Below, piece by piece: positions 1-5,518 of a stretch of DNA of 5,518 nucleotides. Numbering within the stretch: position 1 is the first letter of the stretch; each line of letters starts with the position of its first letter. The position numbers and the translations under genes are program-made. The notes beneath the pieces are model-generated. The model was not told the DNA's origin. It saw only the letters and a program-made list of their open reading frames with translations, and searched no databases. The stretch comes from Pseudomonadota bacterium (GTDB lineage Bacteria; Pseudomonadota; Gammaproteobacteria; Xanthomonadales; Xanthomonadaceae), in the NCBI GenBank assembly GCA_023423605.1, contig JAFAFF010000156.1:1-5518 (forward strand), read 5' to 3'.

Positions 1-15
1 TCGGATGGAAGAGCT

Positions 16-38
16 GGTGACGACCAACGGTCGTCACC
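16..38. repeat. Perfect 10-bp-stem hairpin, SMAG/REP-like
   Basis: GGTGACGACC and its exact complement GGTCGTCACC are separated by AAC. Read on the minus strand the stem is preceded by GTGG, close to the GTAG head of SMAG elements, so this may be a diverged REP of another stem subfamily. It lies about 125 bp past the serS stop and has no U tract. It could add to mRNA 3'-end stability or be the remains of a repeat. I cannot see what gene, if any, lies to the left. Confidence 0.55.
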
Positions 39-65
39 CACCAACTCATTCACCCCACCAACTCA
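37..65. repeat. Short tandem direct repeat, 12 bp
   Basis: CCCACCAACTCA occurs at 37-48 and again at 54-65, a period of 17 bp. With flanking bases the units read CACCCACCAACTCA and CACCCCACCAACTCA. The repeat lies between the left hairpin and the SMAG pair in non-coding DNA. It is either a small slippage duplication or a linker typical of REP clusters; no function can be assigned. Confidence 0.6.
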
Positions 66-70
66 CCCCT

Positions 71-90
71 GGGGCTCTGCCCCGCTGATG
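71..90 (+). repeat. Degenerate SMAG-like unit, head lost
   Basis: GGGGCTCTGCCCCGCTGATG matches the stem, TCT loop and tail of the intact unit at 2954-2977 (which also continues GCTGATG), but the stem is GGGGC/GCCCC and no GTAG head precedes it. It is oriented opposite to the unit at 101-124, giving the paired arrangement common for REP elements. Confidence 0.6.
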
Positions 91-116
91 AACCGCCAAA
101 CAGCCGGGCAGAGCCC
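72..116 (-). terminator. Possible serS 3'-end stem-loop formed by the inverted SMAG pair
   Basis: Bases 72-87 and 101-116 are complementary at 15 of 16 positions with a 13-nt loop, the only mismatch being at 83. In the serS transcript this would be a very stable GC-rich stem about 50 nt past the stop codon. There is no U run after it, so it is better seen as an mRNA 3'-end barrier or processing signal than as a textbook intrinsic terminator. Confidence 0.35.
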
Positions 117-124
117 GGCTCTAC
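101..124 (-). repeat. SMAG (GTAG-type REP) element
   Basis: On the minus strand the unit starts with GTAG, then AG, the CCGGGC arm, a TCT loop, the GCCCGG arm and CTG. It is the exact 24-bp complement of the unit at 2954-2977. It lies 39 bp past the serS stop, downstream in the direction of transcription. Such elements are known in Stenotrophomonas as intergenic repeats that fold in RNA and are thought to be mobilised in trans by REP-associated transposases. Confidence 0.88.
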
Positions 125-163
125 CAGTTGGTCAGGCATCTGGATTGCCGGATAGTGGGGCTG

Positions 164-1482
<1,319 letters not shown>

Positions 1483-1522
1483 GCCTGTTACGCGGATTTC
1501 TGCCGCCGGTTCATCGCCGCTG

Positions 1523-1531
1523 TGCCAGAAT
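1523..1531 (+). promoter_or_regulatory. Candidate extended -10 for the first TonB-like gene
   Basis: TG, one base, then CAGAAT forms an extended -10 pattern (hexamer 4 of 6) 27 bp before ATG 1559. No -35 hexamer is recognisable at the right distance, which an extended -10 can tolerate. It lies back to back with the candidate serS -10 about 45 bp away, as expected for a divergent promoter region. Weak evidence by eye. Confidence 0.3.
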
Positions 1532-1558
1532 CCGGTTGATACCGCCCTGGTCCGAGCC

Positions 1559-2197
1559 ATGCCCGCTACCCGTTCTTCGTCCGGCAAACCGTTCACCCTC
1601 GAGATTCCGCGCAATGCCCTGAAAATCGCCGGTATCGCGTTCTGCGGCGGCGTGCTGCTGTTCGTGGTGGTGTGGCTTTCCGGTCGCGACAAGGGCTTCT
1701 ACCAGGCCGATCCAGCCACCCGGACGCCCCAGCAGGTTGCCGAAGTGGAGCCATTGCCGGAACCGCTGGCCGCTGCCGCCGGCTCCAGCGACATGCCCGA
1801 AGCGCGCCCCGTGCCGACGGAGGAAGCGCCAAAACTGGTGGAAGCCACTCCGCCGCCGCCGACCGTGGATACCACCGTGCCGCCACCGGCCGAGGTCCCG
1901 GCAGCCTCGCCGGTGGCTTTGGACCGGCCCACGCCGATCCCCGGCCAGTCGCCTGCGCCTTCGTACCCGCCGGGTGCCCTGCGTCGCGGCGAATCCGGTT
2001 CGGTGGTGCTGCGGGTGGACGTGGATGCGAATGGCCAGCCGGCGGCGGTGACGCTGATCCAGCGCAGCGGCTCGCGTGATCTGGACCGTGCCGCCAGCGA
2101 AGCGGTGCGACGCTGGCGCTTCACGCCTGCGATGAGCAATGGCCAGCCGGTTTCGGGCAGCATCGAAGTGCCTTTCGACTTCACTCCGGGGCGTTGA
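1559..2197 (+). CDS. TonB-family protein 1 (acidic linker)
   Basis: 212-residue single-pass inner-membrane protein of the TonB family. Residues 1-22 are a short basic cytoplasmic tail, 23-41 a hydrophobic helix (IAGIAFCGGVLLFVVVWLS), 42-134 a Pro-rich, acidic linker with PPPP and PPP runs, and 136-208 a TonB C-terminal domain. The domain shows the YP start, GxxGSVVLRVDV, DANGQP, RSGSRDLDRAA and VRRWRFTPA, then VPFDF. Classical TonB transmits proton-motive force from ExbB/ExbD to outer-membrane receptors. Here the helix lacks the Ser-x3-His pair known from E. coli TonB, so energy coupling is unproven. The reading frame is open far upstream, in register antisense to serS, but nothing there resembles a TonB N-terminus. 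ATG 1559 gives a short tail before the helix and is the only sensible start, although no good Shine-Dalgarno precedes it (only GAG at 1554-1556). The next gene is a paralogue 168 bp downstream on the same strand. Confidence 0.88.
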   Translation: MPATRSSSGKPFTLEIPRNALKIAGIAFCGGVLLFVVVWLSGRDKGFYQADPATRTPQQVAEVEPLPEPLAAAAGSSDMPEARPVPTEEAPKLVEATPPPPTVDTTVPPPAEVPAASPVALDRPTPIPGQSPAPSYPPGALRRGESGSVVLRVDVDANGQPAAVTLIQRSGSRDLDRAASEAVRRWRFTPAMSNGQPVSGSIEVPFDFTPGR

Positions 2198-2365
2198 TTC
2201 CATCATGCGGGCAGCGCGATGTTGACGCGGGCTTGTTGCTGCTGAATGCCGCCGTTACCTCAACCTGAACTCCATACACTGCATTGACGCGGCGCTGACA
2301 CCCGCGTGGCCTGCGCAGGGCAACACTCGGGTCGTCGTCGGAAACGACATTGCAGGAGTCAGAAC
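2198..2365 (+). other. Spacer between the TonB-like genes, no gene seen
   Basis: This 168-bp stretch has no credible ORF, repeat element or U-tract terminator. TTGACGCGG occurs twice, at 2222-2230 and 2284-2292, each beginning with a -35-like TTGACG, but neither has a good -10 at 16-18 bp. TACACT at 2275-2280 is a passable -10 without a matching -35. A 5-bp stem with a CGGAA loop lies at 2334-2348, just before the Shine-Dalgarno. The gap is long enough for the second gene to have its own promoter, but I cannot place it. Confidence 0.4.
2354..2358 (+). promoter_or_regulatory. Ribosome binding site of the second TonB-like gene
   Basis: AGGAG with 7 nt spacing to ATG 2366. It decides this start against the in-frame ATG at 2306, which has no such site and would add 20 basic residues unlike a TonB N-terminus. 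Confidence 0.8.
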
Positions 2366-2938
2366 ATGAGCGCTACCCAAGCACCGGATATGCCGACCCC
2401 TCCCCAGCAGCAGGCCGATGCCGACCTGGTGCAGGAACGCCGCCGCCCGTCGCCGCTGTTGTGGGTGGCGCTGATCGTGGCGATGTTCGCCGCCGCGCTG
2501 ATGTGGCTGCGCTGGTCGAACCAGGACGTGGCGCCCGCGCCCATCGGCGAGCGCATGCTGCCCACTACCGGCGCGCCGGTGGCTACCACCCCGGAACCGG
2601 CTGCGCGCCAGGCTGCGCCGGCCACGCCGTCGCGCCAGCGCGCTGCTCCTGTGGTGAGCAACCGCGAGGCGCGCCCGCTGACCAGCAACGTCAAGCCGGT
2701 GTATCCGCGCACGGCGCTGCGCAACGGCGTGCAGGGCAGCGTGGTCGCTCGTCTGCAGGTGGCTGCGGACGGCAGCGTCACCGATGCCAGCATCGTTTCG
2801 CGCAGCGGCCAGCGTGACCGCGATCTGGACCGTGCGGTGCTGACCACCGTGCGTGACTGGAAGTTCGAGCCGGCGCTGAAGGATGGCCGCGCGACCGCCA
2901 GCGTGGTCAACGTGCCCGTGGATTTCCATACCGAGTAA
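2366..2938 (+). CDS. TonB-family protein 2 (basic linker)
   Basis: 190-residue paralogue of the preceding gene product. A cytoplasmic tail of about 30 residues ends in ERRRP, a strong positive-inside signal. It is followed by a membrane helix at about 31-48 (LLWVALIVAMFAAALMWL), a short Pro/Ala/Arg linker (about 53-112) and a TonB C-terminal domain at 113-187 with YP, GVQGSVVARLQV, ADGSV, RSGQRDRDLDRAV, VRDWKFEPA and VPVDF. By hand the two C-terminal domains share about 34 of some 72 aligned residues. The stretch GATCTGGACCGTGC is identical in both genes, consistent with tandem duplication. The linker is short for classical TonB and the helix has no Ser/His pair. An upstream in-frame ATG at 2306 would add 20 unrelated basic residues; ATG 2366 is preferred because AGGAG lies 7 nt before it. 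The partner and receptor are unknown. Alternative role: a TonB-domain envelope protein without energy transduction. Confidence 0.88.
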   Translation: MSATQAPDMPTPPQQQADADLVQERRRPSPLLWVALIVAMFAAALMWLRWSNQDVAPAPIGERMLPTTGAPVATTPEPAARQAAPATPSRQRAAPVVSNREARPLTSNVKPVYPRTALRNGVQGSVVARLQVAADGSVTDASIVSRSGQRDRDLDRAVLTTVRDWKFEPALKDGRATASVVNVPVDFHTE

Positions 2939-2953
2939 AACGGAGTGCACCAC

Positions 2954-2977
2954 GTAGAGCCGGGCTCTGCCCGGCTG
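2954..2977 (+). repeat. SMAG element, unit 1 of 4
   Basis: Intact 24-bp unit: GTAG, AG, CCGGGC, TCT, GCCCGG, CTG. It lies 15 bp past the stop of the second TonB-like gene, in plus orientation, and is the only one of the four units facing this way. Confidence 0.92.
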
Positions 2978-2995
2978 ATGTGGCATTACATTGTG

Positions 2996-3019
2996 TAGCC
3001 GGGCAGAGCCCGGCTCTAC
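2996..3019 (-). repeat. SMAG element, unit 2 of 4, GTAG at both ends
   Basis: Minus-orientation unit identical to the complement of unit 1 except that the last minus-strand base is A instead of G. Because of this change and the preceding base, the plus strand reads GTAG at 2995-2998, so the element is bounded by GTAG and CTAC. Confidence 0.9.
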
Positions 3020-3033
3020 GAGGGCCTTCGTTC

Positions 3034-3057
3034 CAGCCGGGCAGAGCCCGGCTCTAC
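3034..3057 (-). repeat. SMAG element, unit 3 of 4
   Basis: Exact minus-orientation copy of the 24-bp unit. It lies 38 bp after unit 2 in direct repeat. The linkers after units 2 and 3 are similar (GAGGGCCTTCGTTC and GAGGCCTCTGTTT), so units and linkers look duplicated together. Confidence 0.92.
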
Positions 3058-3070
3058 GAGGCCTCTGTTT

Positions 3071-3094
3071 CAGCCGGGCAGAGCACGGCGCTAC
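3071..3094 (-). repeat. SMAG element, unit 4 of 4, diverged, overlaps aroA stop
   Basis: Minus-orientation unit with two substitutions, at 3085 (breaking the CCGGGC/GCCCGG stem) and 3090. Its GTAG head occupies 3094-3091 on the minus strand; TAG of this head is the aroA stop codon and the G is the third base of the last alanine codon. Confidence 0.85.
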
Positions 3095-4398
3095 GCGAGG
3101 TTGAATCCGGCGCTGCGGGCCAGGTCGTCAAAGCCGGGGAAGGATGTCGCCACGTTGGCGATATCGTTGATGCGCACGTCCCCTTCGCTCAGCTGGCCCG
3201 CAATCGCGAACGCCATCGCGATACGGTGATCGCCATGGCTTTCGATGGTGCCACTGCCCAGCGCCGCGCCGCCATGGATGGTGGCGCCATCCTCGGTTTC
3301 ATCCACCTGCACGCCAAGCGTGCGCAGGCCGGTGGCCATCGCCGCCAGACGGTCGGACTCCTTCACCCGCAGTTCGGCCGCGCCGGTGACCACGGTGTTG
3401 CCTTCGGCGGCCGCAGCAGCGATGAACAGCGCCGGGAACTCATCGATCATGTCCGGCACCAGTTCCTCCGGAACAGGCACGCCCTTCAGCGGCGCGTGCT
3501 GCACCACCAGGTCCGCCACCGCTTCGCCGCCCTGCACCGCAGGATTCTCCTCGCGGATATCCGCCCCCATCAGCCGCAGCGCGTGCAGCAGCCCAGTGCG
3601 GCGCGGATTGAGGCCCACCTGGCGCAGGCGCAGCCTGGAGCCGGGAATGATGCTGGCGGCCACCAGGAAAAAGGCCGCGGAAGAGAAATCGGCGGGCACC
3701 ACGATATCCGTCGCGCGCAGGCGCTGGCCGCCCCGCAGCCGTGCCCTGCCCGGCGAGTACGCGATATCCACTCCGAAAGCGGCGAGCATGCGCTCGGTGT
3801 AGTCACGGGTGGGATGCGGTTCGGTCACCGTCGTTTCGCCCTGTGCATACAGGCCGGCCAGCAGCACGGCGGACTTGACCTGCGCACTGGCCACGGGCGA
3901 TGCGAATTCGATGCCCCGCAACGGCTGCCCACCGTGCACACGCAGCGGCGGCGTGCCGTCTTCGCGCGTGTCGATGCGTGCGCCCATCTCAGCCAGCGGG
4001 CCGGTGATGCGACGCATCGGCCGCCGTGAAAGCGATTCATCCCCCACCAGCACGCTGTCGAAACGCTGGCCGGCCAGCACCCCGGCGATCAGCCGCATGC
4101 CGGTACCGGCGTTGCCGCAGTCCAATTCGCCCTCCGGCGCGCGCAGGCCGTCGATGCCCACGCCATGCACTACGCGTCGCGATGGCGAAGGCGTTTCGAT
4201 GCGCGCACCCAGCTGGCTGAAGATGCGTGCGGTAGCACGGGTGTCTTCGCCTTCCAGGAAGCCTTCGATGGTGGAGGTGCCATCGGCCAGCGCGGCGAAC
4301 ATCACCGCACGGTGGGAAACGGATTTGTCGCCGGGAATGACCAGGCTGCCCTGCAGCGGCTGCCCGCGACGGGCGGTCCAGTGTTGCGCGTTGCTCAT
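3091..4398 (-). CDS. aroA: EPSP synthase (3-phosphoshikimate 1-carboxyvinyltransferase)
   Basis: Cytoplasmic sixth step of the shikimate pathway: shikimate 3-phosphate plus phosphoenolpyruvate gives EPSP and phosphate. The 435-residue product is full length. Recognisable sites are PGDKSVSHR (22-30, with Lys25 and Arg30), LDCGNAGTGMR (92-102), RRPMRR (125-130), SAQVKS (171-176), TRDYTE (197-202), MIDEFPAL with Asp319, RVKESDR (344-350, Glu347) and GDHRIAM (389-395). GDKS and SAQxK resemble the class II enzymes such as Agrobacterium CP4 rather than E. coli AroA (GSKS type). At the position of CP4 Ala100 there is Gly98, and RDYTE replaces the CP4 RDHTE. The catalytic residues all look intact. 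ATG 4398 has AAGGA at 4408-4412, 9 nt upstream. It follows pheA by 78 bp on the same strand with no U-tract terminator, so co-transcription is likely. The stop codon TAG lies inside a SMAG repeat. Confidence 0.97.
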   Translation of the reverse strand: MSNAQHWTARRGQPLQGSLVIPGDKSVSHRAVMFAALADGTSTIEGFLEGEDTRATARIFSQLGARIETPSPSRRVVHGVGIDGLRAPEGELDCGNAGTGMRLIAGVLAGQRFDSVLVGDESLSRRPMRRITGPLAEMGARIDTREDGTPPLRVHGGQPLRGIEFASPVASAQVKSAVLLAGLYAQGETTVTEPHPTRDYTERMLAAFGVDIAYSPGRARLRGGQRLRATDIVVPADFSSAAFFLVAASIIPGSRLRLRQVGLNPRRTGLLHALRLMGADIREENPAVQGGEAVADLVVQHAPLKGVPVPEELVPDMIDEFPALFIAAAAAEGNTVVTGAAELRVKESDRLAAMATGLRTLGVQVDETEDGATIHGGAALGSGTIESHGDHRIAMAFAIAGQLSEGDVRINDIANVATSFPGFDDLARSAGFNLA

Positions 4399-4407
4399 CG
4401 TCTGCTT

Positions 4408-4412
4408 TCCTT
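4408..4412 (-). promoter_or_regulatory. Ribosome binding site of aroA
   Basis: On the minus strand AAGGA lies 9 nt before ATG 4398, confirming that start. It begins only 2 nt after the end of the 20-bp palindrome at 4415-4434, so RNA structure there could affect its access. Confidence 0.75.
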
Positions 4413-4414
4413 CA

Positions 4415-4434
4415 ACGCCGCCAGCTGGCGGCGT
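4415..4434. repeat. Perfect 20-bp palindrome in the pheA-aroA spacer
   Basis: ACGCCGCCAG followed by its exact complement CTGGCGGCGT. As RNA it can fold into an 8-bp GC-rich stem with an AGCT loop. No U run follows in the direction of transcription, and the aroA Shine-Dalgarno comes next, so it is not a typical terminator. It could modulate aroA translation, be an mRNA processing site or bind a dimeric protein. A weaker inverted repeat, GGAGCG/CGCTCC, lies at 4440-4465 nearer pheA. Confidence 0.65.
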
Positions 4435-4476
4435 AACACGGAGCGAGGGCGCGCATCGGCGCTCCCGCCGGGGCGG

Positions 4477-5518
4477 TCAGGGCATGGCGACCGGATACGA
4501 ACCGAGCACCTTGATCTGCGCCGCGTGCGCTTCCAGTTCGGCAAGCGCGGCCTGCATCGGCACATCGTCGATATGCCCGGCCAGGTCGATGAAGAAGCCG
4601 TATTCCCACTTGCCGTGATGCGAAGGCCGCGATTCGATGCGGTTCATGCTGATGCCATGCCGCGCGAACGGGCTGAGCACATCGAACAAGGCGCCCGGCT
4701 TGTCATGGATGAAGACCAGTACGGACGTGCGGTCGTTGCCGGAGGTCGGGAACAGGTTGCGGCCGATCACCAGGAAGCGCGTGGTGTTGTCGGCATCGTT
4801 CTGGATGGCCTTGGTGACCACCTTCTTCAGGCCATACACCTGCCCGGCGCTCTCGCCACCGATGGCCGCGGCATCATCGGCGTTGCGCGCGCGGCGGGCC
4901 CCTTCGGCGTTGCTGGCCACCGGAATCCTTTCGGCCGTGGCCAGGTTGGCACGCAGCCATGCCGAGGTCTGCATGAAGGACTGCGGATGGGCGTAGACGC
5001 GCTCGATATCCTCCAGCCGGCCACTGCGCGACATCAGGTACTGCTGCACGCGCAGCTCTACTTCACCGCAGATCTTCAGGTTGGAGGTCAGGAACATGTC
5101 CAGAGTGATCTGGATGGTGCCCTGCCCCGAATTTTCCACCGGCACCACGCCGAAATCGGCATTGCCGGCTTCCACTTCCTGGAACACTTCCTCGATGCTG
5201 GCCATCGGCAGGCCCAGCGCGGAGCGGCCGAAATGCTTCAGCACCGCCTGCTGGCTGAACGTGCCTTCCGGGCCCAGGTAGCCGATCTTCAACGGCTCCT
5301 GCTGGGCCAGGCAGGCAGACATGATCTCGCGGTACACATGCACCAGCACTTCATCGCTGAGCGGGCCTTCGTTGCGGTCCACCACCATGCGCAGCACCTG
5401 CGCCTCGCGCTCCGGGCGGTAGTAGTCCACGGCGGCGGCGAGCTTGCCCTTGGCCTTGCCGACCTTGTGGGCGAAGCGCGCGCGTTCGGCGATGAGCGAT
5501 TGGATGTCGCGGTCGATC
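4477..5518 (-). CDS. pheA: Chorismate mutase/prephenate dehydratase (P-protein), start cut off by window edge
   Basis: Bifunctional cytoplasmic enzyme that converts chorismate to prephenate and then to phenylpyruvate for phenylalanine synthesis. The frame is open to the right edge, so the N-terminus is missing; 346 residues are visible. GTG 5430 is not the start, because the codons upstream of it read as chorismate mutase (IDRDIQSLIAERARF, VGKAKGK). Visible residues 1 to about 75 are the AroQ-type mutase, with Arg12 and Lys23 matching E. coli Arg28 and Lys39 and the REAQVLR motif matching Arg51/Glu52. Residues about 77-255 are prephenate dehydratase, starting KIGYLGPEGTFS and carrying the catalytic TTRF at 245-248. 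Residues about 265-340 are an ACT regulatory domain with GALFDVL (275-281) and ESRPS (295-299), the known phenylalanine-binding motifs, so feedback inhibition is expected. aroA follows 78 bp downstream. In related xanthomonads serC usually lies upstream, which cannot be seen here. Confidence 0.97.
   Translation of the reverse strand, partial: IDRDIQSLIAERARFAHKVGKAKGKLAAAVDYYRPEREAQVLRMVVDRNEGPLSDEVLVHVYREIMSACLAQQEPLKIGYLGPEGTFSQQAVLKHFGRSALGLPMASIEEVFQEVEAGNADFGVVPVENSGQGTIQITLDMFLTSNLKICGEVELRVQQYLMSRSGRLEDIERVYAHPQSFMQTSAWLRANLATAERIPVASNAEGARRARNADDAAAIGGESAGQVYGLKKVVTKAIQNDADNTTRFLVIGRNLFPTSGNDRTSVLVFIHDKPGALFDVLSPFARHGISMNRIESRPSHHGKWEYGFFIDLAGHIDDVPMQAALAELEAHAAQIKVLGSYPVAMP

Larger units (their letters stand above)
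2953..3020. terminator. Long SMAG inverted pair between convergent genes, possible bidirectional 3'-end structure
   Basis: Units 1 and 2 are inverted copies. Including the flanking C2953-G3020 pair and a G-U wobble at 2977/2996, the plus-strand RNA could form a stem of about 25 bp around an 18-nt loop. It sits between the stop codons of the second TonB-like gene and aroA, so both transcripts would carry it near their 3' ends. No U tract follows on either strand, so factor-independent termination is not assured; blocking read-through or exonuclease is as likely. Confidence 0.4.

Noticed and set aside
2255..2986. 243-residue minus-strand frame opposite the second TonB-like gene
   Set aside because: Its His/Arg-rich translation is typical of a GC-rich antisense shadow. 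It would start inside a SMAG unit and overlaps a gene with clear TonB motifs and a good ribosome binding site.
2954..3094. CRISPR array, because 24-bp repeats recur at 37-38 bp intervals
   Set aside because: One unit is inverted, the linkers are only 13-18 bp and two of them resemble each other, no cas genes are present, and the unit matches the SMAG REP pattern.
2980..4029. 349-residue plus-strand open frame opposite aroA
   Set aside because: It is in register with aroA and open for the same compositional reason. It starts inside the SMAG array, has no ribosome site, and ends where aroA happens to use a TCA codon.
4415..4434. Intrinsic terminator between pheA and aroA
   Set aside because: The stem is followed by UUGAAGG rather than a U tract and abuts the aroA ribosome binding site.
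5428..5430. GTG at 5430 as the pheA start codon
   Set aside because: The upstream 29 codons to the window edge read as conserved chorismate mutase sequence in the same frame, so the gene continues beyond the window.

Overview
The window looks like a chromosomal housekeeping segment of a high-GC gammaproteobacterium, most probably Stenotrophomonas (Xanthomonadaceae). The strongest evidence is the recurring 24-bp palindromic element with a GTAG head, a CCGGGC/GCCCGG stem and a TCT loop. This matches the SMAG (S. maltophilia GTAG) REP family as I know it. The gene content and the pheA-aroA order also fit this group. The genus call is inference from recall and was not searched.

Layout, left to right. 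Bases 1-163 hold no gene: they contain a 10-bp-stem hairpin, a short direct repeat and an inverted pair of SMAG-like units just past the 3' end of serS. serS (seryl-tRNA synthetase, minus strand) is complete at 164-1444. A 114-bp divergent spacer separates it from two plus-strand genes, 1559-2197 and 2366-2938. Each encodes a short TonB-family protein with one N-terminal membrane segment, a Pro/Ala-rich linker and a TonB C-terminal domain. They look like an old tandem duplication. Bases 2939-3090, between the second TonB gene and the convergent aroA, are almost filled by four SMAG units, the last of which reaches into the aroA stop codon. aroA (EPSP synthase, minus strand, 3091-4398) is complete. 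pheA (chorismate mutase/prephenate dehydratase, minus strand) ends at 4477 and runs off the right edge without its start codon.

Functionally, pheA and aroA are probably co-transcribed. AroA makes EPSP, the precursor of chorismate, and PheA commits chorismate to phenylalanine. Together they cover two steps of aromatic amino acid synthesis, with feedback expected through the PheA ACT domain. SerS charges tRNA-Ser in the cytoplasm. The TonB-like proteins would sit in the inner membrane and reach into the periplasm. No ExbB/ExbD or TonB-dependent receptor gene is visible, and neither membrane helix carries the Ser/His pair of classical TonB, so their partner is open.

I see no phage, plasmid, CRISPR or defence system, and no clear candidate for a previously undescribed system. 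The points most worth a second look are the SMAG array that supplies the aroA stop codon, the tandem atypical TonB pair, and a class II-type AroA with glycine where the glyphosate-tolerant CP4 enzyme has alanine.
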